NCBI GenBank assembly: GCA_029449245.1
Contig: JANATF010000001.1
Coordinates: 2,604,001 to 2,668,000, forward strand
DNA length: 64,000 nucleotides
Direction: 5' to 3'
Source of the DNA: Mortierella alpina
Lineage: Eukaryota > Mortierellomycota > Mortierellomycetes > Mortierellales > Mortierellaceae
The stretch's first letter is position 1; every line of letters begins with the position of its first letter. The translations under genes were made by a program, and so were the position numbers. Positions 10,297 through 21,224 of the stretch are shown piece by piece. The notes beneath the pieces are model-generated. The model saw only the letters and a program-made list of their open reading frames with translations. It was not told the origin of the DNA and did not search any database.

Positions 10297-11631
10297 GGTG
10301 GATGGAATTTTGGTGTATTGCTGGAGTTGGCAGGTACTGTTTCTTATTGAGGAATGGATCAACTGGGAGACTTGGAGCGAGGCTAACCAAATGGTCGCCG
10401 ACATGTTTGTCAAGTTTATATTCGGTTTGTCAGTAGAGCCTTGGAACAGGCATCTGCTCTCAACAGCAGAACCTCCTTGTTACTATTGTTCTCTCCTGCC
10501 TTTGTTGACTCCTATAGATACATGTCAGGACTCCGTGCCTGAGATTTCAATTGATGAAGGAGCTACCGTAGGAGCTGTCTTGACGAATATCAGCCAACAA
10601 AACAAAACGAAACCAAGGAGGATTGCCTGCTTTATGGGTTGTGGTTCTAGGAGGTGGAACGGAGCACGTTGAAGCTGCAAATAAAGCAGAGTTCATATTT
10701 GCCGGCATAAGACTCTTTTGTAAGATAGCAGGAGAGAGAGAGAGAGAAGTAGTGATGGAGATCGCGAGGGGCTGTGCACGTTCGATAGACGTGCCAACGG
10801 TGCCACCATCATCTGTGCCCGAACCTGTATTGTGATTCAGGTACAGCCGCCGAAAGCCAATCAACAACATATTTGTCGTGGGGTCAGGATTTATCATATT
10901 GGGCATTTATTATCTCGCGGCATTCCAGTGGCCCATGCAGTCTCACGAAGCGCAAATAGCTAAGGCTTGAATGTCTTCCCAATCTGGAGCTGTTGGCCAT
11001 TTCTGCATGCCAGCGATATTTATGGGATAGAAGAAGAGTGTGCGAAAACGCCAGGCAAAGGACGCGGTGGATTGTTATCTTGCATGCTGGGGGCAACAGA
11101 CAAGAATGAATAACGAGATGAATACAAAAAAAAGAGAGTTGCCATGCTTTGTCAAAATTGTGCCGCACCAGGTTCTCAGCGCAGGACTGTTCTTGTCATG
11201 TTTTACCCGGGCGGTGCGGTATAAAGAAGAGGGCCAAGGCCCAAAAATGTGATCAGCAAACCGCTGCTTTTCTCTCTCCTTCGCTCACTCACTCTCACTC
11301 TCACTCTTACTCTCTCGTCTTTGTTTGCTATCAATCCCCCCTTTTCGCAACTCGACAGACATCCCTGTCGCCCGTCAACATCCCGAACAGTCGACGCACG
11401 CCTGCCCGCACACCTCTCCAGTGCAGTAGCCTCTCCGTCACCCGCTCTAGTCAGCCAGCAGGTCACCAGTCCAGTCGACCTCTCCCCGAGACACGTCCTC
11501 TCGTCTGCCTCCCTCGAACCTCGGCCTGTCATAGCCCTGGCCCGCTTACACTTCCTTTGCATCCGCACACTCTTCTCATCCCACTTCACCTTCCGCCTTC
11601 ACGCAATCACAGAGCTAATCTCCTTTCCACA
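10297..11631. other. Divergent intergenic region
   Basis: This is the region upstream of both the Kre9-like gene (-) and sphingosine-phosphate lyase (+). It contains a GA microsatellite at about 10731-10747. Between 11250 and 11631 there is a long pyrimidine-rich stretch (CTCACTCTCACT repeats) likely to be the lyase promoter/5' UTR. Open frames here are low complexity and I do not call them genes. Confidence 0.55.
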
Positions 11632-13722
11632 ATGCCAATCTCCTCCGTTATGGCCAGTCCGGCCGCACAGTTGGTCCAGGCGTATCTCAACACCCCAAGG
11701 TTGAGCAATATCAAGAACATCGTGTTTATCATTTTTGTCTACAAGCTGCTCTCTTTCCTCAACACCACATTCATCGTCCATGGGCCCACACGGACATACA
11801 AGGAGGTCAAGCTGTACCTCAGCGCAGTAAGGATATTGCCTCTGGCTTCTGCTTGGCACCTATTGATCGACCTCTGTTTACACGTAGTAACCCTGGAGTC
11901 CCAATGCTTTACTTCTTTGCAATAGCTTGCCTTCAAGTATGCCAAAAAGCTTCCTAGTGTGAAGAACAAGCTGGATCGAGAGCTAGGCAAGGCTGCAAAG
12001 GATATCGAGGACAAGGTTGCACCTCAGGATGACAAGCACCCTCGTTATACGACATTGCCAGAGCAAGGATTTTCGGAGGTCGAGATGACCAAGGAGCTCG
12101 AAAGGTAATGTTGTGATTTTCGCTGCGTTGACACCCTGAGCCCTCAAGGATACTGCACCAGGACGAGATCGATGGAGGCGATGGTGCACAGGGTGGGACA
12201 TGGGACGATTGGACTCCATCCATCGCTCTTGACTGAGCACATCTTGTATGTGTGCTGTTAGGAAGGCATGGAAGGGGCGAGTGGGTTGTGGAACCATAAA
12301 AACAGCCATTGTCACAGAAGACGTTCTTGATCATCGCTTCTAACTCTCAACGGATCTTTTCTTTGGTGAATACAGATACAGCGAATTGCCTCACACCCGT
12401 TGGGAAGATGGACGTGTCTCCGGCGCAGTTTATCACCATAACAAGGTCCTTTCGGATCTCGCGGCTCTTGCATACAGAAAGTTTTCGAGTTCCAACCCAT
12501 TGCATCCTGAGGTATTCCCAGGAACTCGCAAGATGGAGGCTGAGGTGTGCGCTATGGTTTCAGAGCTATTCCACGCCCCAGCTGGATCTGGTGCGATCAT
12601 GACCTCTGGAGGTACTGAGTCTATTCTCATGTCTTGCAAGACCCATCGTGACTGGGGCAAGGAGACCAAGGGCATTACAAAGCCCGAAATGTAAGTTATA
12701 TCCATATGAAGGAGCAGTGACACCGATGTACTTCCATTTGGTATTGACCGTTCCATTGCTGTCTCAATCCTTTTAGTATTGCACCGGTGACCATTCATGC
12801 CGCATTTGACAAGGCTGCAAGTTATTTTGGCATGAAGCTGATCCATGTGCCTATCGATCCTGTCACGATGCAAGCAGACATAAACGCAGTGAAGCGCGCC
12901 ATCAACAAGAACACCGTCCTGTTGGCAGGATCGGCCGTCAACTACCCTCATGGTGTTATGGATGACATCGTGGCGCTCGGAAAACTGGCCAAAAAGCACA
13001 ACATTGGCCTCCATGTTGATTGCTGTCTCGGCAGCTTCATGGTGGCGTTTGCAGAGAGAGCTGGATACAAGCTGCCACTCTTTGATTTCCGCGTTCCTGG
13101 AGTCACTGCCATCTCTTGCGACACTCACAAATACGGCTTTGCCCCCAAGGGATCGTCGATCATCATGTATCATTCCAAGGAGCTCCGTCGGTACCAGTAT
13201 TTCTCATTAGCAACCTGGCCTGGTGGTATTTACGCCTCGCCTTCGGTTGCTGGCTCGCGGCCCGGTGCCCTGATTGCTGGATGCTGGGCTACAATGATGC
13301 ACATTGGCCAGGAGGGCTACATCAAGGAGGCTAAGCATATCATTGGTGCTCAAATCAAGGTCCGCAAGGCCATTGAGGCGATTCCCAGCTTGTACGTGTA
13401 TGGAGACCCCAAGACGTCGGTCGTCGCCTTCAACTCGACCAAGTTCAACATTTACGATGTCAGTGACCAGATGTCCAAGCGTGGCTGGCACCTGTCCGCT
13501 CTTCAGAACCCTCCTGGCGTCCATTTCACGAGCACAATTCCTTCGGCGGATGCCTCGGACGAATTTATTGCTGATCTTCAAGCGGTCATGAAGGACTTTG
13601 AAGACGGCAAGGTTACAGAGACGGGATCGACTGCTGGAATGTACGGAATGGCAGCAACTGTGCCCTCGTCTGTCGTTGCCGAGGTAGCCTGTGCCTTTGT
13701 AGATGCCCTTTACAAACCTTAG
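11632..13722 (+). CDS. DPL1: Sphingosine-1-phosphate lyase
   Basis: A PLP enzyme of the ER that cleaves phosphorylated sphingoid bases to phosphoethanolamine and a long-chain aldehyde, the exit step of sphingolipid breakdown. Exons are 11632-11826, 11926-12104, 12376-12690 and 12777-13722, giving 544 aa. One N-terminal membrane segment (NIVFIIFVYKLLSFLN, residues ~25-45) is followed by the lumen/cytosol linker and the group II decarboxylase-like fold. Diagnostic motifs: GRVSGAVYHHN, SGGTESILMSCK, HVDCCLGSF and the PLP lysine in SCDTHKYGFAPKG (Lys about residue 348). The ATG at 11632 is preceded by a pyrimidine-rich leader. All active-site motifs are intact. Confidence 0.97.
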
Positions 13723-13870
13723 ATCGATGCATACCAAAGTGCAGTTAGAGAATACACGTGCATTTTAAGAAAGATTGTTCGCACGCCACTTCACACACGT
13801 TGTCCACGGAGCTCGCCTCTCAACACAACAGAGCAATTCACTACTCCATCCACCATACTGTGCGTACGAC

Positions 13871-14559
13871 ATGAGTTCTCCATTGCGGTCGCGGGTTATT
13901 GCCCTCTATAAGCAGGTAACGACTTTGGCACCACACCCGTGGGAGACTGGTTCAAAACCCCTCCTATTCCGCGCCGAAAACATTGGCTTGACAGGAATGG
14001 AGTCAATCGCAACATGCCCAGCACATTGAAAGTGCCACCGCTCGAGTTGATCGGTTCACTTACAGGCGAGGGGGTAGACTGACGGGCATTTGCGAGCTCT
14101 GTTGTCATCGCCTCGGAACTCGTGTGAAGCTGGACTCCATCATTAGCTTGTTCTCACGTGTGGCTTATATGTTCTTTCTTTCCGCTTAGCTGTCATACCT
14201 GGGTCGCGAATACCCGGCAGGGTCAGACTTTTTCCACGAAAGACTCAAGAAGGCTTTTCTAAAGAACAGAGATCTGAAAGATCCTGCTGAAATACAAAAG
14301 AGAATAGACCTTGGCGACTACATTTGTAAAGGTAGGGTGAGAGCGATGATGTGGTCACTTTGGCACACATGTCATGATGAGTATCTGGCCGACCATCCTT
14401 CTCATGCGTGCCGCATATTATCGTTTAGAAATCGAGGCCATGTATCATATCAACAAGTACAGGGCGATGAAAAAGCGCTATTACGAGGACATTGAGGCAG
14501 AAAGCATCCAGAGCAAACTAGAGAACACGAATTGGGCCGATGGAGCCACAAAGAGATGA
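13871..14559 (+). CDS. ETFRF1: LYR-motif protein ETFRF1 (LYRM5), ETF regulatory factor
   Basis: A small mitochondrial LYR-family protein that in mammals binds electron-transfer flavoprotein and removes its FAD. Exons are 13871-13915, 14190-14331 and 14429-14559, giving 105 aa. It aligns along its length with the family: RSRVIALYKQLSYLGREYP (the LYR-type motif is LYK here), FFHERLKKAFLKNRDL, the acidic GDYICKEIEAMYHINKYRAM segment and KKRYYED. The first exon encodes only 15 residues and intron 1 is long for this window (274 bp). Within the same window IVD is an ETF-dependent dehydrogenase, so both act at the ETF step. Other short LYR proteins are less similar. Confidence 0.88.
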
Positions 14560-15478
14560 AATATATCGTCGTCCACCATAGTAGATGCTACTTTGTTGAT
14601 AAAAAAACACTCGCTTGTTTGCCAAAAGTGGATGTTCCAACGCCCGCATTTGGATGAGTTGACCCCGCTCCTGTTCTGCCAGTGATCTAGACGGGGACGC
14701 GACCCACTTTTCCTCGATCTTTTTTGCCTGGGTCCTGGCCCATCTCAGCCAATCGGATATCGTATTCTGTAGTAGCTCCACTTTCGAGGTGGAGCCTTGA
14801 ATACAATCCCCCTCCCAATGACCCTCTTTTCACCAAGATGGGATATAGAGTTGCCTGGGGACAGTGGATCAGTGCTCTATGGAAAAATAAAGGTGTGCGC
14901 AGGAGGCAAGGCAGGAGGCAAGCTGGAATGTGAAAAGAGACGATGGTATCATTTGTCGTCAATGATTGCTATAGATTTGTTCAAGAAAGATGGACGACAG
15001 CTTATCAGTCTTCTATAGTCTCTCTTTTTTTTTTTTTTTTTTTTTTTTGCTCACGCTTTTCAGATCCGTACTCAGATAAACCAGCGAGGCACACAAACAG
15101 ATGACAGGGAGACAGCTCCGTGTGGCAAAACACAAGGGAGAACAAATGGTGCGTCAAAACCCACCCTCATGACTCTTTGTATTGTTGTTGGTTCCTTTCA
15201 CCTATTCCCACTGGTCTTCAGAGTCTCCGATCCAAACAAAACGCGCGCATGGACTCGTTGGCGCCAGTTTCTCGGGTAAAGTAACGAACATTTGCGTCCC
15301 TTTGTACCTTTTCTTCCCAAACGTATTTAAAGTCAACCACGCCGCTTCCCTTTTTGTCTTTCTCCTCTTTCTCCTCACCCTTTTTCATCCCCCAGACAAA
15401 AGTTCTACAAGCCAACTCCTTTCCTGGCATCTGGCTCATCTCCACCCTGCTTAGTCCAAAAACGACATAGTCACATTC
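14560..15478. other. Intergenic gap with T24 run
   Basis: No gene is recognised. It holds a 24-T homopolymer (15025-15048) and a T/C-rich leader (15340-15478) for the transporter that follows. Confidence 0.55.
15025..15048 (+). repeat. T24 homopolymer
   Basis: A run of 24 T in the intergenic region upstream of the molybdate transporter. Its length may be unreliable. Confidence 0.9.
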
Positions 15479-17051
15479 ATGTCCCAGATCCTTCCCTCGA
15501 CTCAGACTCAGGACCAGCGGCCGCAAGGCGGATATGGCTCGCTTGTGAAGCAGAATGTTCAGGAAAGATTCGCTTCGTTCAGATCGGGCTTCCGCCTCGG
15601 AGAACTCAGCGGTTCACTCGGAGACCTGGGAACACTGTTGCCCATCCTTCTATCCCTGGCACTCACTGGTCAAGTCGACCTGACGGCTAGTTTGATCTTT
15701 GGAGGTGTCTGGAATATCCTCACAGGCATCATGTTCAGAATCCCAATGTGTGTTCAGCCGATGAAATGTACGTGCTCCTTGTTTGCCTGTAACACACGGT
15801 CTTTGTCAACTTTGAACGCAGCTTTCCTTTGCTGATCAATTGCTCCTCACGTTCAAATATCTAGCCATTGCCGCGATCGCCTTGACGAACCATATGTCAC
15901 TGGGATCTGTCATGGGTGCAGGCATGTCTGTCTCGATCGTGATCTTGATCCTCGGTGTCACTCGGACCATCTTTCTCGTCCAAAAGTATACTCCCATCGC
16001 CGTCATCCGCGGAATCCAGCTCGGAACCGCCGTCTCGTTCGCAGGCAAGGCAGCTGATCTCGTCAAGCAAGCAGAAACATTTGGTGGTGAAGGATGGGAT
16101 TGGGCCAACAACTACGAATGGGCCTGCATCGCCTTCATTATCGTCTTCATCTTCTATTACCGCGCCAAACGCATCCCAACAGCCATGATCCTCTTCTTAA
16201 TTGGACTGATCATCGCCTTCGTGAAACTGTACACCAATCCACCGCCCAAGGCTGTCTACCCTAAGATTGGCGTCTACACCGTCTCGGTCACGGTTCCGAC
16301 AGGGGAAGAGTTCAAGAATGGGTTTCTTTCTGCTGGCTTGGGCCAGATTCCTCTGACGGCCTTGAACTCTGTGATTGCCCTAGCGGCCTTAGCAAACGAT
16401 CTGTTCCCAGAACGACCTCCTGGCACACCCACCATTTCGGTCTCGATTGGACTCATGAACCTGGTCGGTTGCTTCTTTGGGTCTATACCCTTCTGCCATG
16501 GCTCTGGCGGTCTTGCCGCCCAGTATCGCTTTGGTGCAAGAACAGAGGTCTCCATCATCGTCCTCGGTGCGCTCAAGATCTTCTTTGGTCTTTTCTTTGG
16601 CTCCTCGCTCTCAGGCCTGATCGCCTGCTTCCCGACCGCGATCTTGGGTGTAATGCTGTTTGTCAGTGGCATTGAGCTAGGAGCCGTCGCCCGAACTGTG
16701 AACGATGGTGTGATCCATGACCAAAAGAGACACGCCAATTTTATTGTCATGATCACCACGGCTGGTATGTTGGTTGGATTCAAGAACGACGGTATCGGCT
16801 TCTTGGGCGGTATGGTGGTCGCGGTGTGCTTTTACTTGGGATCACGTATTGGAGGATCAGAAGATGACGATAACACTGGAGTTTTGTCCGAGCAACAGCG
16901 TAAGGATCAAGCCGCTTTGATATCGGCTGCTTCTTCGAGACAAGTCGAGTCTCAGGATGATCAGTCGATCCACAAAGCGCCTCTTCAGGTGGAAACTGAA
17001 CACAACGAAGAACCGGCGACATTGGAAGATGCGCGCCCCTCTCGCTCATAG
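15479..17051 (+). CDS. MOT1: MOT1-type molybdate transporter (SulP-related)
   Basis: An integral membrane protein of the MOT1 branch of the sulfate-permease superfamily, which takes up molybdate at nanomolar levels for molybdenum-cofactor enzymes. Exons are 15479-15767 and 15865-17051, giving 491 aa. Signatures: LGELSGSLGDLGTLLPILLS near residues 38-57, VQPMKSIAAIALT rebuilt across the splice, and LGQIPLTALNSVIALAAL with the FCHGSGGLAAQYRFGAR box near residue 310. About ten hydrophobic segments are visible. The C-terminal ~60 residues are hydrophilic, Gln/Glu-rich and probably cytosolic. There is no STAS domain, which separates MOT1 from true sulfate permeases. The name refers to the molybdate transporter, not to the yeast ATPase Mot1. 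Its stop lies 122 bp from the convergent NPL4 stop. Confidence 0.86.
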
Positions 17052-17173
17052 ACTCCCAATATACAGTCTTGTAACAATATAGAAGTTGGCAGTATAGTTT
17101 TTATTTAACAGGCACAAAAGAGAGAAAATGTGAGGAAGGCAGCCCGTATAGCCAGAATGGGATGTGTTGGGGT

Positions 17174-19684
17174 TTACCCCATGGGCAAACCACACATCTC
17201 ACAGTTCTCGTCACCATGTGTATTCAAGAAAGTGCAGTGGCGACATGTCCAAGGTGCAGCAGCAGATGCTCCTCCTGAGCTGCCCGCTCCACCGCCCGAG
17301 GATGAGCCCTGTCCACCGCCCCTGGAAGATCCTGCCGATTCCTTGAGAACTGTCAGCAAAGTTTGCCATCCAGACGTTTGCTGAAGCTTGCTGGCGTCCT
17401 CCTCACTATGCGTAATAGCGACCTTGACCAAGAGCAGCATCTCATCCTATAAACCGAACCGTGTAACGAGTGAGTCGCTTGAAGGCCCATTTTTTTTAAC
17501 GAATTGCGTTATCAACTTATGCAAAAAAGGAATCACGTAATTACCGCGTCGTTTAAAATACCCATGCTGCGGGTGAACAACAAAAAGTGAAAGTTGGAGG
17601 CGAGATCGACCAACTTTCCTGACTCGATATACCGATGCAAGGATCCTGCGTCCTGAGTGAATGCCCCCATTCTATTTTCTACTGGAAAGTCCTTGGTAGA
17701 CGTAAACATTGGAGCAGCCTTGACTGGGAATCCATGCGTTACCTATTTTTCAGCATTGATACAGAATAGAAGTCAGAGCGGTTCTTTCAACGACCGTTCA
17801 GCCGCATTACATACTATCACAAAGAAACTGCGGTTGTCGTACGTTGACTAGTAGATATTCAACCGGGAACGATGGCTTTGCGTCCTTTTGTACGACAAGG
17901 TTGTACTCGTTCTTATACTTAAAGAACACATCAGGGATATATCGGTCCGCAGCCGGCTCCTTGACTCTCATGATTCCAGGCTCAACACTTGGCTCTACAA
18001 TATCCGCATCAACCATGCCCACACATGTGTTCGAGACCTGGTACGAGGACACATCAATGTTACCCTCATCATTGCCACCAATAACACAGGTCACGAATTT
18101 GGACCCAAACGTTCCTGTGGACGAGTACTTTGTGGCATTCGGGTACTTTTGCTGCATGACCGCAGCAAACTGGCATTCCTGGGACGAGAAAAAGTATGAG
18201 TCGATATGTCGCTTGCAAAGCACAGTCCCCTTGCCAGTTCCATCGTCCGTCAGATCTGAATAGATCATGCCGACGCGCTGAAGACCACATGCGGCAGCCA
18301 TCTCATCAGCCCTTTTCTCTCCCTCGATCGGTGATTCCAGTCTAAGTCCTTCGCTGTCGCCTTCTTGTGGAGGTTCGTAAATGGCCTCGACAACAGCCTT
18401 GATCCCCAGAGGTACTTCTGAATATGGCTCGTATCGTCCATACATGTAGCCAAAGCGCTGAAGTCCCGTTGAACGCCAGTAGTTGATAAAGTTGTCGATA
18501 ATGGTTGCACTTGAAAACTCGACATGATCAACAAGACGGAAGGGCTATCATGTAGAAAACCTCAGCACGTCAGCAATAAACCCATGGTCCATATGTTAAT
18601 ATGAAAAAAGTAAAAGCCGCGGGTAGTTCCGTACCTGACGCTGTAACGTAATGGCGCTGGGCTGGCATTTTGTACAGATACTGGCTGGCCATGGCGGATG
18701 ACCGGAGCTGCAGTTGGTCTTGACTTTAAAGGATGGCTCCTCTAGCGAAGGAAGGGTCACATAGGATGTACCTTGCTTCTTATCATGCGAGCCAAGCTTT
18801 CGTAAGTAAGCATGAAACGACATGCTCTTAATTTTGTGCTCCTCGAGGTAGGCTGGGTCATAGGGCTCCAAAGGCATACAGTAGTCGCACATTCCATTTG
18901 AGGCGTGCTTGCAACTATCAAGGCGATCCATTCACACAAGTTTACAGAGGGTCAATCAAGTGTGCCGCGCCCAATCTATCGTACGTTTACCCCTGGCGCC
19001 ATGACCTAATCTCACAACCTACAATTTTGGATCCTTTCCCCGCTTAATGAGTCCTTTTTGGGTGTCCAAGAAGTCGTCCACAGCGTCCTGGACCACGGTT
19101 GACGAGGGTGTTGTTGGTGCAGGCTGCGCCGCAGCTTCGGCAAATCCGATATAAAGGAGATCTCCGTGCCTGTCATTAGCATACGGTGTGTAAGTATGTT
19201 GAAGGCAAAAAGAAGAGACTGGCTTGGCCATCTATACAAGGTTATGAATTATCCACGCATACTTACTTGACATTCAACTCGCCGAGCGTCTTGCCTGAGA
19301 GGCTATCCATTGGGGTAGCTCCTGCATTGGGCTGATCGCTGATTGTGATGGTCGCGGGGTCTAATATCTTCAACTCTTGAGCAATCTTTGCGCCAGAGGA
19401 GAACAAAACGTTAGACATGATGGCTACTCTGTAGAAAAGCATGACTGGCTGTCCTTGCTTATGGTGAAACTTCTGTACCTTGTTCCTTAGAACGATGATA
19501 TCGTCGTTTGGGGTCACCTCAATGCGATGAGTGCCTTCTTTGCTTCGCACTCTAACAAGCTGACAAAGATGAATTTGTGCCGCTGAATGGTCAGCGCCCC
19601 CGTTCCGAATGTTCCATCCTGCATGTTTCCCTTTGCGAGCTACAGGGACGAGTGCTGCATTTTATCCGACAGGTGCTTTACCAT
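17174..19684 (-). CDS. NPL4: NPL4, Cdc48/p97-Ufd1 ubiquitin adaptor
   Basis: The substrate-recognition partner of Cdc48/p97 with Ufd1, acting in ER-associated degradation and chromatin extraction. Eight exons: 19682-19684, 19479-19559, 19267-19385, 19023-19169, 18635-18914, 17843-18544, 17545-17742 and 17174-17446, phases consistent, 600 aa (human 608). Layout: N-terminal ubiquitin-like domain ([15 protein letters not shown] to HGDLLYIGF), zinc region ([19 protein letters not shown]), then the MPN-like domain ([64 protein letters not shown]). The C-terminal NZF zinc finger WTCRHCTF...CEMCGLP (residues ~576-598) is preceded by a Gly/Ser linker. The first coding exon is just ATG, followed at once by an intron. 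Only 127 bp separate it from the upstream USB1 stop. Confidence 0.95.
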
Positions 19685-19811
19685 GGTGACGAGTGAGGTG
19701 CTGCGGTGAGGTGGGAAGCGATCTGTAAGGAGGAGAGAGATGTCGTACACGCAATGGCCATTACGTTTCTTTCAAAAAGTGGAGCGTGACTGTTGACGCG
19801 TCTAGTTTATT

Positions 19812-21043
19812 CTACGACAGGGGCACGGTTCCGATCTTCTGCCCTGTCTTCCAGGCGACTCGACGCACCATAACAGAGCAGTGCCGCAGGTCATGGCCAA
19901 GCTCACCACGCAGCTCTGGAATAGCTTCGACTGTCTTCTCGCTCAAGACGTCGCCGCCCAAGGCCCAGGCGAAACTGGCGTGGAACTGTGGCTCGGGGTA
20001 AAAAGTTGGCTGAGAATATCGCTGCGCAATTTTGTCCATCTCTGCAACAAGGCTTTCTAACTGTAAAAAAACGCCACTCATCGTCAGTATCCGTGAAAAT
20101 GATAGCAGCGCAACCGTTGCTTCAGAACGGTGACTTGCCTCAGTATGGCCTGAACCAACGCGAAGGCTCAGGAACGAGCGGGTGTTTTCTTCATTTGAAA
20201 AGCTTTGGACACCGGAAAACGAGACATTGAATCTAAGAAAGAAAGAGCAAGTCAATTTGCGTCACTCGCTGTTTTCTAATTCATGCTTCAAATGGCCTTG
20301 TGGGTAACATAAACGCACCTCTTCCTCTTCTTGAAGGCATCCCTGACATCTGACGTGAATCGGCCAAGGTGCAGTTCTTGCAGGTAGAGCGGCTTTGTCA
20401 GACTAATATGCAGTTCTGTGGCGTCGGCTGCTGTCTCTGCATCAATTGACACAGAGGGTGCGTTCTTAAGGGATTCAATTGAACGGAGCATGGATACGGT
20501 ACTGGGTGCTGAAGCTCGGGCACTCTTGGTCAAGCTAGTTATTATATCAAACAACTCTTCAGACACCTTGACTGGATTCCAATGACTGGATCAGTATTCA
20601 TGTGTTTTTTATCTGCTACTAGGACAAGTAAAAAGTACAATGCATTACCTTCAAGATAGACATGCACTGGCCAAGAGCCATCGACGTGGGCGCGGGATCT
20701 TACTCGGCCCTGATGCTTGTCTGGGTTGTCCTGCGGGCGCTCGCGTTCTTTGTAGAGCTCGGTCAAGGACGAAGGAAGAGGCGGAAGGGCAGTTTTGGCT
20801 CTAAACCGCATGACAGAGTTATGAGCATCAATACTGAACGCATCGATTCTGCACAAGAGAAAACGGACGGCCACTTTGAACGTACTTCTTTGAGGACACA
20901 TCTGTGCCGACATGATTGTCATCAGGAAGTGATCGCTTCCCCTGGGTATGTGTGTCGCATGAGTTGTTCTCTGCTTTCTCGAAATGATCTCCTGCAGCCT
21001 CGTCCTCTTCGCCCGATGAGCTACCATAATCGACCAGCGACAT
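19812..21043 (-). CDS. USB1: USB1/Mpn1 U6 snRNA 3' phosphodiesterase
   Basis: A 2H phosphoesterase that trims and seals the oligo(U) tail of U6 snRNA. Exons are 20886-21043, 20649-20800, 20319-20571, 20139-20232 and 19812-20060, giving 301 aa. The acidic N-terminus (DYGSSSGEEDEAAG) leads to LPPLPSSL, the GRVRSRAHVDGSWPVHVYLE segment and the two catalytic HxS/T motifs: HISLTKPLYL (about residue 160) and FHASFAWALGG (near 255). The family hallmark FSNEENTRSFLSLRV lies between them. Intron 4 appears to use a GC donor (GCAAGT at 20133-20138). Reading through it stays in frame and would insert 26 residues, so two isoforms are conceivable. It is divergent from RAD5, with 181 bp between start codons. 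Confidence 0.9.
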
Positions 21044-21224
21044 TCTTTCAGCACAAGGACGAGTGTGTCAAAATGGACTCTGGCCAGACACGACCACTGC
21101 CGCAATTTTATGCAGTTGGTGGCGCAACCAAATATTTACTTTCTTTCGAAACGCGTTTGTTTTCTTTCATTCCCCATGCACCACCAAGTCGCAGCCTCTC
21201 TCTTGCCATCAGACCCCTTCAACT
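21044..21224. promoter_or_regulatory. Short bidirectional promoter, USB1/RAD5
   Basis: There are 181 bp between the divergent start codons of USB1 and RAD5. The sequence is CT-rich near the RAD5 side. I see no clear TATA box. It is called from gene geometry only. Confidence 0.5.

Noticed and set aside
13940-13970. GGTTCAAAACCCC resembling a tRNA T-arm
   Set aside because: It lies inside ETFRF1 intron 1, and no other tRNA arms are present around it.
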